64,000 bases of DNA from an uncultured Saprospiraceae bacterium (GTDB taxonomy: Bacteria; Bacteroidota; Bacteroidia; Chitinophagales; Saprospiraceae), in contig CAKZTD010000136.1 in the NCBI GenBank assembly GCA_937921595.1, positions 16,608 through 80,607 on the forward strand, in the 5' to 3' direction. Each line of letters opens with the position of its first letter. The stretch's first letter is position 1. Below are positions 36,962-45,149 of the stretch, in pieces. The translations under genes and the position numbers were made by a program. The notes beneath the pieces are model-generated. The model ran no database searches, had not been told where the DNA came from, and saw nothing but the letters and a program-made list of their open reading frames with translations.

Positions 36962-37486
36962 TTAAGGATTTTGATGATCGTAACTTAAAACTCTTTTTAA
37001 AGTCCAACCGCCTTTTTCTTTTACCCAGAGATGCGTGAATTTTGCTGTACTCGTTTTGTACATTTCCTTGCCAGGTTCTACGATATAGAATTCATGAACT
37101 CCGGATTGAATGGCTGCGTATAGCAGGTCTCCCTGATGAAGTGGATGTACTTCTAGAGAGCCTTTTAATAACTTTCTAATTGGTTTTCTATCAGGTGTAG
37201 AACACATGTTTTCTTGAAGTGAGGTGATGAAAAGTTTCTTGTCATCCATCAGTCCACCTTGGTCATGATAAAATTCGAAGTCTTCATTTATGATTGCTTC
37301 AAAATTTGAAAAGTCGCAATTGTTAAACCCTCTGTCGAAGATTAAACTGTCTAGTTTTTTTATCTCGATGAAAAGTTTATCACCTTGATCTACTTGAGCA
37401 GATGTAATTGGAGCATTTAAAAATGCGATAAATAATAAGAGTAGTATTGGTTTCATTTTTTTCTTTTGAATGGTTTGTAAAGGCAT
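36962..37486 (-). CDS. Exported NTF2-like (DUF4440) protein
   Basis: The 174-residue product carries a signal peptide (LLLFIAFLNAPITSA, cleavage near A-Q), after a short basic start. The mature domain has FEAIINEDFEFYHDQGGLMDD, IQSGVHEFYIV, FTHLWVKEKGGWTLKRVLSYDHQ. This pattern of a helix followed by a curved sheet closing on a WxLxRVLSYDH strand fits the DUF4440/SnoaL NTF2-like fold. Enzymatic or binding function is unknown. It lies between the GIN-domain and serine hydrolase genes on the same strand. Confidence 0.75.
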   Translation of the reverse strand: MPLQTIQKKKMKPILLLLFIAFLNAPITSAQVDQGDKLFIEIKKLDSLIFDRGFNNCDFSNFEAIINEDFEFYHDQGGLMDDKKLFITSLQENMCSTPDRKPIRKLLKGSLEVHPLHQGDLLYAAIQSGVHEFYIVEPGKEMYKTSTAKFTHLWVKEKGGWTLKRVLSYDHQNP

Positions 37487-37575
37487 GTTTAATTACAGTC
37501 CACGCTTGTCTGATTGACAGTGGAAAACTAAAAGAAACGTAAAAAAATATGCTTTTGAGTATATCAGATTTGCTG

Positions 37576-38490
37576 TTAATCCTCCATAGGATTCAACGTT
37601 GCGTTGTCAGAAACTTTTTGAGTAATGGTCGGAGAACCCTGATAACGAACTTCTGCAAAACCAATGGCTTCGACGTTGAGTTTATCTTGAGCAGAGAGAT
37701 TGATTTTGGAATTCCCTTTAGCATCAATTTTAACTTCTTTTGAAGTAAAGTCTTTGCCGTTGAATTCTCCAAATTCATATACTTTAATGTCGATTTTATC
37801 TGATTGGCCACTGATGTTTAATGTTGTGTTTCCACCAGCGGTAACGTAAGTTTCTTTTGCGTTAATTCCGTTTAAGGAAACTTCAGCAAAATCTCCTAGC
37901 TTTAAGTTGCAGTTGCCTATTTTGCCATCAATGTCAACTTTCGAAGTACCATCGGCATCGACTTTTAGATTGGTTGCGTCAATGTTAAGTTTGGCTTCTG
38001 CAAAATCATAAATATCAAGGCTAAAATTTTCAGCACTAAATTTATCATCAAAAATTAATTTGGTTGTTCCACCAAGATTTATTCGCTGCAATGAAGGGGT
38101 TGTTAAGTATACTTTAATCCCATTGCTTGGCTCAAAACTGATGTCATTAAATTCTCCAATTCGGAGTTCTTTAAAGGTTTGTTTTTCTTCTCCTTTATTT
38201 TCAATAACTGTGTAATTATCATCATGAGGATTCAAAAAAGAATGAATGTTTTCATCTGTTTCGATAACTAATGAAGGCTCTCCTTTCTTTATATGAACTT
38301 CATATGCTCCATTTAGTCTAAAGAAAGAAATCTCTGCAATTTGATGATTCATTCTTACGATCTTACCGTTGCCGATAATGCTATTACCATCGTAGTGAAT
38401 CAAACTACTTTTAGCAAAGATCAAAACACTAAGCAAAGAAAGTCCGATGACAGATATAATTCCTATAAGTATTTTGTTACTTGTTTTCAT
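37576..38490 (-). CDS. GIN-domain (DUF2807) putative autotransporter-like adhesin
   Basis: The 304-residue product has an N-terminal hydrophobic segment (about 6-26). Residues 45-300 form a repetitive strand pattern with alternating short hydrophobic words, for example VKVDADGTSKVDIDG, CNLKLGDFAEVSLNG and VKIDAKGNSKINLSA. It is the right-handed parallel beta-helix of the head GIN domain, common in Bacteroidota. It is usually encoded close to YtrA-type GntR/ABC operons, as here. The function is unresolved; stress sensing or adhesion is suggested in the family. Confidence 0.85.
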   Translation of the reverse strand: MKTSNKILIGIISVIGLSLLSVLIFAKSSLIHYDGNSIIGNGKIVRMNHQIAEISFFRLNGAYEVHIKKGEPSLVIETDENIHSFLNPHDDNYTVIENKGEEKQTFKELRIGEFNDISFEPSNGIKVYLTTPSLQRINLGGTTKLIFDDKFSAENFSLDIYDFAEAKLNIDATNLKVDADGTSKVDIDGKIGNCNLKLGDFAEVSLNGINAKETYVTAGGNTTLNISGQSDKIDIKVYEFGEFNGKDFTSKEVKIDAKGNSKINLSAQDKLNVEAIGFAEVRYQGSPTITQKVSDNATLNPMED

Positions 38491-38663
38491 TATTAAAATA
38501 TTTAGAAGGTGATACTTTTAAGCCCTTAGCTTTTTCTTATCCATTTAGGAAGGGATTCACTCATTCGCTCATTTCTGAATTCACTCATTCCCAAATTAGT
38601 ATTCAAAAGATACAGTAGTTTTAAAATTTTATCCAAATAAATAGATGGCTCCACAATTGAAAT

Positions 38664-39032
38664 TTAATGACTTCCGTTGCTTTGTTTTCGATAGATCTTT
38701 TCTAAGTCCCCAAAATCAATTCCCAGTAAATCCATGTTCTTGAAAAGCTCAGGAAGGTAGCTTTGAATGAATTCTTCCTTTTTTATATTCTTCATCTTTT
38801 GAGCGGCATCATCGCTTACGAAATAACCAATACCTCGTTTGTTGAAAATGATTTCTTGCTCTTGTAAATAACTATAAGTTCTCATAACTGTATTTGGATT
38901 TACTTGAATAGATGCGGCCATTTCTCGGACCGATTGTATTTTATCGCCTGCTTTGATTTTTTCTGAAAGAATATTCTCACAAATAAAATCCGCGATCTGC
39001 ATATAGATGGTTTGACTCTTTTTAAAATCCAT
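38664..39032 (-). CDS. GntR-family regulator, YtrA subfamily
   Basis: The 122-residue product is a short GntR regulator. The winged helix (about 10-75) includes VREMAASIQVNPNTVMRTYSYLQEQ, in which VNPNTVMRTY is the recognition helix. No large effector domain follows, only a helical tail, which is the YtrA pattern. Such regulators repress their own ABC operon. Its start codon shares a base with the permease stop (TAATG, at 39034-39030). A matching 20-bp palindrome lies upstream of the ATPase gene at 40667-40686. Confidence 0.9.
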   Translation of the reverse strand: MDFKKSQTIYMQIADFICENILSEKIKAGDKIQSVREMAASIQVNPNTVMRTYSYLQEQEIIFNKRGIGYFVSDDAAQKMKNIKKEEFIQSYLPELFKNMDLLGIDFGDLEKIYRKQSNGSH

Positions 39033-39805
39033 TATACTTCTCTTTCTTTAAGTTTGAAATAAGCGACTATCCACATCACTGGAGCTAACACATACCAAAA
39101 GATATTTTGAAGTAAAGGCCAAGCTGTATATTGCATAAAGTCTCTAAATGCTATACTTGGGATTATTCCTACGTTTTCTTTTGGTTCAAAAAAGCTTTGG
39201 AAGTACTCTGCAAAGATGCCTCTAAAACAAAGTCCTGTAAAAATACCAATGCCAATTCCTAATATTCCAATTGCAAAAAGTGTTTTGAAAAATGCGAATC
39301 GATTGAAGGTTGCTGCTCCCAGAATGAATAGAGATTGGAGGACCAGATAAAGTTTAATTAATAATGGAAAACTCCCCGTTCGTATATCAAAAGGTCGGAA
39401 AGACCATTCAAAATAACTTTGAGTAACGGAATCAATTACTTGTGCAAAAATCCAATAAATTAACGTTAGTCCTATTAAGTATCCCAATGATGTAACTAAA
39501 AGTTTCAGTGAGAATTTTTCAAAGATCGAAGCTGGTAAAGCCAGATAATTCATTCGTTCTTCTTTTTTATTAAGCTCATTGAAACTAGAACTGGTAAAAT
39601 AAAATCCTCCTGCTAAAAGTATGATGCCATACCATATTTCATGGAAACCTCCATTGTCATGATCGGAAGCATTTATTATAAAAATTATAGAGAGAATTAC
39701 GAAAACTACACTTGCTACAATGATGGGCATTTTATAGCCTGAAGCTGTTTCTTCTCTAAGGAGATTTAAAAATCTCGACGGACTGAAAATTTGATTAAGC
39801 GTCAT
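39032..39805 (-). CDS. ABC transporter permease subunit
   Basis: I place the start at ATG 39805 (MTLNQIFSPSRFLNLL), which is preceded by a good ribosome-binding site (AAGGAGG) and overlaps the end of the ATPase gene by 11 nt. A longer frame reaches further upstream but overlaps the ATPase more deeply. The product has about 257 residues and six membrane segments, e.g. PIIVASVVFVILSIIFIINA and a final YVLAPVMWIVAYFKLK. It matches YtrC/D- or ABC-2-like permeases that pair with the ATPase at 39795. The transported substrate is unknown. Confidence 0.82.
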   Translation of the reverse strand: MTLNQIFSPSRFLNLLREETASGYKMPIIVASVVFVILSIIFIINASDHDNGGFHEIWYGIILLAGGFYFTSSSFNELNKKEERMNYLALPASIFEKFSLKLLVTSLGYLIGLTLIYWIFAQVIDSVTQSYFEWSFRPFDIRTGSFPLLIKLYLVLQSLFILGAATFNRFAFFKTLFAIGILGIGIGIFTGLCFRGIFAEYFQSFFEPKENVGIIPSIAFRDFMQYTAWPLLQNIFWYVLAPVMWIVAYFKLKEREV

Positions 39806-40652
39806 GATGAACCTCCTTTTTAAATAGTTGCTGCATCTTTTCTTTGTTGCTGACAACTGCGTTAAATAATACTTCCATATCTACTTCGGTTTCTTCCCCA
39901 GTTACATTTGGAGTAACCGCTAGATAACCACCCGGCGTACGTTCTGCATATAAAGCATCACTAGCGGCAGATTCTTGAAAGTGCATCCCAAAATGTAACT
40001 TGTTCGTAATCTCTTCGATGCTCGCATTGAAGATGATTTTTCCATTTTCCAAAATGATAACCGGATCAATAAGGTTGATCATGTCACGTACCTGATGTGT
40101 CGAAATGATAAAACATTTGTCATCAGTAATTGAACTGGCTAAGAGTTTTCGGAAAATACTTTTCGAAGGTATATCGAGTCCATTGGTTGGCTCATCCAGA
40201 ATCATTAAACTACTATTGGTAGCCATTCCGAAACTGAGTAAAACCTTTTTCTTTTGTCCGTAAGAAAGACGATTGATCTTATTGTTTTTTTCTAATTCAA
40301 ATTCCTGAAGGTATTGGTCAAATTGCGATCCACTGAATTTTGGATAGAAGGCGCCGTATATTTTTTGGAAGCTGGCAATCTTCATATTCGGTGCAAAAAA
40401 TTCTTCGGGTACAATGTATAAATCCGATAAGAAGGATGGATATCTATCTTCTGGATTATGTCCGTTTACGGTAAGGGTTCCGGATTTAGGATATAACAAA
40501 CCAGACATTAATTTTAATAAAGTGGTTTTTCCTGCTCCGTTTTTGCCAAGTAATCCACAGATGTTACCTGGAGCAATGCTTAGCTCTAGATCGCTAAACA
40601 GTGGCTTGTTCTTTTTGTAATGAAAATTTAAATCGTTAATTGTTATCATCAT
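39795..40652 (-). CDS. ABC transporter ATP-binding protein
   Basis: The 285-residue ATPase has Walker A GKNGAGKTT near 36-44. The signature motif is LSYGQKKKV near 135 (LSxGQ, weakly diverged from LSGGQ). Walker B is LMILDEPTNGLD, and the H-loop is IISTHQVRD. The C-terminal 70 residues form a short regulatory tail. It is the first gene of the ABC-permease-GntR unit, and its start (ATG 40652, or the second ATG at 40649) lies 15-18 bp from the operator palindrome. Confidence 0.95.
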   Translation of the reverse strand: MMITINDLNFHYKKNKPLFSDLELSIAPGNICGLLGKNGAGKTTLLKLMSGLLYPKSGTLTVNGHNPEDRYPSFLSDLYIVPEEFFAPNMKIASFQKIYGAFYPKFSGSQFDQYLQEFELEKNNKINRLSYGQKKKVLLSFGMATNSSLMILDEPTNGLDIPSKSIFRKLLASSITDDKCFIISTHQVRDMINLIDPVIILENGKIIFNASIEEITNKLHFGMHFQESAASDALYAERTPGGYLAVTPNVTGEETEVDMEVLFNAVVSNKEKMQQLFKKEVHHDA

Positions 40653-40666
40653 CGTTTGTGTTTTAC

Positions 40667-40686
40667 TGTACTACTTAACTAGTACA
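40667..40686. promoter_or_regulatory. 20-bp palindromic operator of the GntR/ABC operon
   Basis: TGTACTACTTAACTAGTACA is a palindrome with 7-bp arms, TGTACTA and TAGTACA, 14 bp from the ATPase start. GTACTA half-sites recur at 40845-40850 and 40858-40863, the second followed by CTAGCTAG. YtrA-type regulators bind such sites to repress their own operon. Assignment to the GntR protein at 38664 is inference. Confidence 0.55.
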
Positions 40687-40751
40687 CTACAAATGTATGT
40701 CAATTCTTTCGATAGATGCAAGCTTTTTTTAAACTTTCTTTAATTTTTTTG

Positions 40752-40787
40752 AAAAAAGGCCTTTAAAAAACATTTTAAGGCCTTTTT
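40752..40787 (-). terminator. Hairpin terminator within the 40653-41334 gap
   Basis: AAAAAGGCCTTTAAAA and TTTTAAGGCCTTTTT can pair almost fully. Both strands have T-runs after the stem. It lies upstream of the ABC operon promoter and may stop read-through from the genes further right. No other gene was found in the 682-bp gap. Confidence 0.55.
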
Positions 40788-41066
40788 ATGGGAACGAATC
40801 GCAAAGTGAAATTGATAGTAAAGAGATGAAAATGGGTTTGAGGTGTACTACTTGGGTGTACTAGCTAGTGTGAAGTGAACAAGTATTTATATTAACAAGT
40901 GAGCAAATAGTCATTGTCTCACTCTTTCAAACTTATGAAGGTTATAAATCAATTAACTGGAATTACGCAACGTTAGAACTGAAAAATGCTTGAATTTCGA
41001 CAATTGCTTCAATCTGAAAAGTAGGCATGTTCTCGTATATTACTTGCGCGTCTTTGTATATTTTTA

Positions 41067-41203
41067 TTTCACGCAATGGCGCAAAGATCGCCACGAGATA
41101 CTGCTAATCATAAAACTCCTTCACATTTTTATTCTTCTAAATATTTTACTTGACCTTTAATTCCTTTCTGCTCTCGTGGCGTTCGTCGCGCCGTTGCGTG
41201 AAA
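41067..41203. repeat. Long GC-rich inverted repeat, 32-bp arms
   Basis: Arm 1 (41067-41098) begins TTTCACGCAATGGCGCAAAG and arm 2 (41172-41203) ends CGCGCCGTTGCGTGAAA. The arms pair at 28 of 32 positions. The 73-nt centre is AT-rich. GC content is far above the surroundings, and no gene lies within. The core word GGCGCAAAGA recurs in the hairpin at 59526-59562. This suggests a small dispersed palindromic repeat. Confidence 0.6.
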
Positions 41204-41334
41204 AGAATCTTTAAACAAGTATTTTGATTTATCTCACTCTGTTAAAACATAATATAGCTCTTCCGATTTTTCTATTTTTTTCAAAAACAAAAATACCAAT
41301 TTCAATACTATAATAAGTCTTTGCGTAACATCAG

Positions 41335-42285
41335 TCAATCAAAGCTAAAACTTTTTCCTTCCTCCGCAATTTGGAATCCCTTTTCAATAACCGCTTGATA
41401 AGCATCGCTCTGATTGTTTAAAACAGGATTGGTATGGTTGAAATGAATGAACTGTACTTTTGATTTATCACTAATAGAAAGCGGATCAAAAACCTTAATA
41501 CTTTCTTCGATAAAAGGGTGGGGGATGAGACTCATGTCTCGGCCAGGAATTTCTCCATTTTTATAAAAACTGCCATCTAGGAAAGCATAATCAACTTGTT
41601 CGATTTCTTTTAAAATATCTCGATCCCATTTTTGCCATTTGTCAATATCTGGAATGAAGAGGCTACTCTTTTTATCGCTTTCAATTTTATATCCTACCGT
41701 TTCAGAATACTCATCCCGATGCGGAACTTGCATAGGGGTAATCTTAAAATTATTTCCAATAAGAATTGTAGAATCTGATTTCAATGGATGGATTACAATA
41801 TTTTTTAAATTGACCAATTGGCTCCATGGCCCATTATTTTCTAAAAAGTTTTTCATCGTCGGCATCGCATAGACTGGAACTTGATCAGCGCCCATAGCTT
41901 CACGACCCAAGTTCATCAAACCAGTGTAATGTCCAATATGAGCATGCGTCAAAAAGATACCTGCCAATTCAATTCCCGGATAAGATTCTTGCAATAGATA
42001 AAGTTGATCTTTAAAATCAGGTGTCGCATCAAATATCCAGGCTTTATTATTTTTAGGATCGATGAGTGAAATACAGGAAACCATCTTTCGAGCAACTTCT
42101 TTTTTCCAAACGGCTTTACAGCAATCTTTTTTGCAATTGGCTTGTGGATAGCCAGCATCTTGGGCGATACCTAGGATGGTGATGTTTGCATTTGTAACAA
42201 TTGTTTTTTTATGTTGAGGTTGATCAACTTCAGAGGTAGGTTGGGCACAACTAAAAAAAAGTAAGAGATAGAATATATTTTTCAT
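41335..42285 (-). CDS. PqqB-like metallo-beta-lactamase-fold lipoprotein
   Basis: The 316-residue product has a short lipoprotein signal (LLLFFSC, Cys13). The domain opens with LGIAQDAGYPQANCKKDCCKA, in which QDAGxPQ and the Cys-rich loop are characteristic of PqqB-like proteins. The metal site is THAHIGHYTG, with H-x-H-x-GH in place of the usual HxHxDH. A later His lies in FIHFNHTNP. PqqB hydroxylates a Tyr in PQQ biosynthesis, but no other pqq gene is present, so the role is likely different. Its first 4 nt overlap the end of paaY (ATGA). Confidence 0.85.
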   Translation of the reverse strand: MKNIFYLLLFFSCAQPTSEVDQPQHKKTIVTNANITILGIAQDAGYPQANCKKDCCKAVWKKEVARKMVSCISLIDPKNNKAWIFDATPDFKDQLYLLQESYPGIELAGIFLTHAHIGHYTGLMNLGREAMGADQVPVYAMPTMKNFLENNGPWSQLVNLKNIVIHPLKSDSTILIGNNFKITPMQVPHRDEYSETVGYKIESDKKSSLFIPDIDKWQKWDRDILKEIEQVDYAFLDGSFYKNGEIPGRDMSLIPHPFIEESIKVFDPLSISDKSKVQFIHFNHTNPVLNNQSDAYQAVIEKGFQIAEEGKSFSFD

Positions 42286-42878
42286 TTTCCTTTGATTTCG
42301 TTCCAGGTTTTAAACAAAGATTCTTGAGTCGGACGATCTGCGGGAATTTCCCTTAGTGGTTCGCAAGGTTTTAGTGATTGATATAAATCCTTTGGAAGTG
42401 ATTGATACAAAGCCGTTCCTTTCGTTTTCCAAGCGATCATGTCATCACTTACTTCTTTGATGATCTTACCGGGGTTACCAACGACAAGACTTCTTCTCGG
42501 AATTTTTGAATTTGCTTTTATAAAACACAAAGCACCGATAATACATTCCTCTCCGATTTCAACATTGTCCATAACAACGGCATTCATTCCGACCAAGGTG
42601 TTTCGACCAACTGACGCACCATGGATAATCGCTCCATGTCCAATATGTGCTCCAGCATATAAGGTGACAGTTACTCCAGGAAACATATGCACCGTACAAT
42701 TCTCCTGAACATTACAACCATCTTCAATGACAATACCGCCCCAGTCTCCTCGTAAAGCGGCGCCCGGTCCGATGTAGACGTCTTTCCCAATAATCACATT
42801 GCCTGTAACGGCTGCTTGTGGATGTACATAAGAACTTTCATGGACCACTGGCTTGAAGCCTTTGAATTCGTAAATCAT
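42282..42878 (-). CDS. paaY: PaaY, gamma-carbonic-anhydrase-like hexapeptide protein
   Basis: The 198-residue left-handed beta-helix protein has hexapeptide repeats throughout, e.g. VIIGKDVYIGPGAALRGD and HIGHGAIIHG. Metal-binding His residues sit in HMFPG and AHIGHGAIIHG. It resembles E. coli PaaY in the region EPLREIPADRPTQ near the C-terminus, which is characteristic of PaaY rather than general gamma-CA. PaaY is a thioesterase that hydrolyses inhibitory CoA esters formed during phenylacetate breakdown. It is separated by 5-19 kb from the other paa genes and overlaps the PqqB-like gene by 4 nt. Confidence 0.85.
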   Translation of the reverse strand: MIYEFKGFKPVVHESSYVHPQAAVTGNVIIGKDVYIGPGAALRGDWGGIVIEDGCNVQENCTVHMFPGVTVTLYAGAHIGHGAIIHGASVGRNTLVGMNAVVMDNVEIGEECIIGALCFIKANSKIPRRSLVVGNPGKIIKEVSDDMIAWKTKGTALYQSLPKDLYQSLKPCEPLREIPADRPTQESLFKTWNEIKGK

Positions 42879-42905
42879 GGTTTCTTCTTTTTTGTAAAAA
42901 TAAAC

Positions 42906-42940
42906 AAAAAAAGCGCCCCTGAAACAGGAGCGCTTTTTTT
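42906..42940. terminator. Hairpin terminator between BI-1 and paaY genes
   Basis: A-run plus AGCGCCCCTG pairs with CAGGAGCGCT plus T-run around an AAA loop, with one C-A mismatch. It stops the minus-strand BI-1 transcript ending at 42960. Confidence 0.85.
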
Positions 42941-42959
42941 TACTTAAGACAAGCTTAAA

Positions 42960-43709
42960 TTAATCACGGAGATAAGACAATAGTCTTAAAATCTCTAAAT
43001 ACAACCAAACTAATGTAAATAGTAATCCCATTCCTGAATACCATTCCATATATTTTGGTGCTTTCATGGCTGCCCCTTTTTCGAAATTATCAAAATCGAG
43101 TAAAAGGTTCATCGTTGCAATACCAATAATAACTAATGTTATTCCAATACTAAGTAAACCTCCGTCGTGAAGCATCGGAAGGTCAATACCTATAAAGTGA
43201 CAAACAATATTGACTAGATAGAAGATCATGACTGCTCCAACAGCCATTGTCACCCCTGCTCTTAATTTCTGAGTTACTTTAATTAAACCAGATTTATAGA
43301 CCATTAGCATCATAAATAAAATCGCTGTTGTAATTCCTACGGCTTTTATTATGAGACCTGCATCTCCAGTAGCGGTAATATAATAAGTGGAAATCGTTCC
43401 TACCAGCAATCCTTCAAGGACAGCATAAAGAGGAGCGAGATAAGGTGCTCGGCTAGGGTTTGAGGAAGTGATGAAATAAACAATAGCTCCTCCAATAATT
43501 CCAACCCACATAAAGATAGGGTTTGCAATTTGAGCAGCAAAGACAGCCGTAGCCAACATAACGACCATCAAAACGAGGGTTTTATTAATTGCGCCTTGGA
43601 CAGTCATCACCTCTCCTCGTTCTACCAAATTGGCGTCTAATACGTTTTTGTACGTTTCTTCACCCAACATTGGGTTAGAAGATTCAGTAAATGCTTTTTT
43701 AAAACTCAT
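42960..43709 (-). CDS. BAX-inhibitor-1 / YccA-family membrane protein
   Basis: The 249-residue product starts with a soluble tail (about 1-45) and then has seven membrane segments. The BI-1 family core is visible in LYAVLEGLLVGTISTYY, and the C-terminal YMEWYSGMGLLFTLVWLYLEILRLL ends with LLSYLRD. Bacterial members such as BsYetJ act as pH-sensitive calcium leak channels. The family is well conserved in Bacteroidota, where it is often annotated as YbhL-like. It has no operon partners here. Confidence 0.93.
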   Translation of the reverse strand: MSFKKAFTESSNPMLGEETYKNVLDANLVERGEVMTVQGAINKTLVLMVVMLATAVFAAQIANPIFMWVGIIGGAIVYFITSSNPSRAPYLAPLYAVLEGLLVGTISTYYITATGDAGLIIKAVGITTAILFMMLMVYKSGLIKVTQKLRAGVTMAVGAVMIFYLVNIVCHFIGIDLPMLHDGGLLSIGITLVIIGIATMNLLLDFDNFEKGAAMKAPKYMEWYSGMGLLFTLVWLYLEILRLLSYLRD

Positions 43710-44342
43710 ATTTTATACTTTTGATTTAATGCAATATACTAATATTTTGAGAAATGAATACTGCAAGTATTTAGCCGTAATAAGGCCTGTTCTATAAAAC
43801 AATCAATTTGCATCAAAGTTTAATAATCTTTTATAATTTTCTAAGCGTAGCGTACAAATTTTCAATAAATCATAGGGGATAGGCATTTTTTTGCAGTCTA
43901 GTTATAAATTGAGGCTTGATGCTATTATGTTGAGTGAAATGAATGAGTCGGTAAAACTAAATGATTAAGGGATTTTTTAATACTTTTTTTTGCCTAAGGA
44001 ACCAACCTAGCTTCGATGAGAATCCTCTTTTAACTTTGATTAAAAAGATGAATTCAATTGGATTAGTCATTTTTAAATGGAATAGTTATATTTGCCAACC
44101 TTTTCGATCAATAAAAATCAATGAAACGATAATTTTTGGCTCGAATTTTAGGTTGTATAAAAGAGCATTAGCAAAAACAGAAACATTTGGTGCAACGCCT
44201 CAAAACTTGGCAAACCACTTGCGTACCAATTTTTAACAGATTACAGTTATCATTTACCTAAACTCAGCCTGCCTACATTTGTGGTGTAGGAATTTTTATA
44301 TGTTTAGTACAGATGTGCTAGCAGCATTTTACAAGTAAGTCT
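43710..44342. other. 633-bp divergent gap with candidate promoter of the DUF4956 operon
   Basis: TTTG at 44278-44281, 17 nt, then TATGTTTA at 44299-44306 gives a near-consensus promoter 37 bp before the ATG at 44343. The inverted repeat CCTACA-tttgtgg-TGTAGG (44272-44290) overlaps its -33 region and could be an operator. I see no other structure and no supported gene in the rest. Confidence 0.4.
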
Positions 44343-45149
44343 ATGTTTGAATTTTTATTAAATAACAGCAATACCGCCAGCGCTTCAGAATTTTCGACCA
44401 TCATTACGGTATTATGTGCGTTTTTTCTCGCATCAATGATCGTACTGACTTATGAGTTGACAACGAAGGAAGCCGTTCGACCAGTTAATTTTTTACAAGG
44501 AATGGCATTAATCTCCATTGTATCTGCTATGGTTATGCAGGCCATAGGTGATTCATTGGCGAGAGGTCTTGGAATGTTAGGAGCATTAGCGATTATTCGA
44601 TTTAGAACGAAATTAGATAATCCGCGAAATATTACTTTCATGTTTGCAGCGATTGCGGCAGGTATCTCTTGTGGTGTTCTTGGGTTTATCACAGCCTTTG
44701 TCGGAACGATAGCTTTTTGTTCGGCAGCAATTATACTACGCTTCTCACCACTTGCAAATAATAGCGAACTGGTTGGGAATCTAAGGGTCAGAATACCTGT
44801 TGATGGAAACCAAGAAAATGAATTGAATAAAATCTTAAAAAAGTTTTGCCGATTTATTGAATTGCAAGAAGTACGTTTAATGGAAGTTAAAATTAAGCTA
44901 AACACACCGATAGAATTGCCTGTAGAATTAGAAACAACAGAAATCTCTGATCCGAATGAACAAGAAGGGGAGCTTAAATCGGCTGTTGTAGCTGAAGAAG
45001 ATGTTGAACGAATCAAATATAAAGAGATGGTTTATCTGTTGAGTTTAAAAAAGCAAGAGAACCTGAGTACTCTTGCAGATGAAATAGAAACGATTCCAGA
45101 AATCAGAGGAGTAAGGCTTCGACTGGATAAGCAAAGATTAAGTTTATGA
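44343..45149 (+). CDS. DUF4956 membrane protein
   Basis: The 268-residue product has four membrane segments in residues about 15-140. The conserved DUF4956 stretch is ARGLGMLGALAIIRFRTKLDNPRNITFMFAA, given in parts: GALAIIRFRTKLDNPR near 79-94, followed by GISCGVLGFITA. The cytoplasmic C-terminal domain (about 150-268) is acidic. The family elsewhere is found near VTC-like polyphosphate polymerase and CotH genes; neither is present here. Its stop overlaps the start of the HlyD-like gene (ATGA at 45146-45149), so the two are translationally coupled. Confidence 0.88.
   Translation: MFEFLLNNSNTASASEFSTIITVLCAFFLASMIVLTYELTTKEAVRPVNFLQGMALISIVSAMVMQAIGDSLARGLGMLGALAIIRFRTKLDNPRNITFMFAAIAAGISCGVLGFITAFVGTIAFCSAAIILRFSPLANNSELVGNLRVRIPVDGNQENELNKILKKFCRFIELQEVRLMEVKIKLNTPIELPVELETTEISDPNEQEGELKSAVVAEEDVERIKYKEMVYLLSLKKQENLSTLADEIETIPEIRGVRLRLDKQRLSL

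Noticed and set aside
43961-44236. 91-codon plus-strand open frame in the 43710-44342 gap
   Set aside because: Composition is Phe/Asn/Lys-rich with no recognisable domain, and the region reads like noncoding promoter sequence. I did not annotate it.
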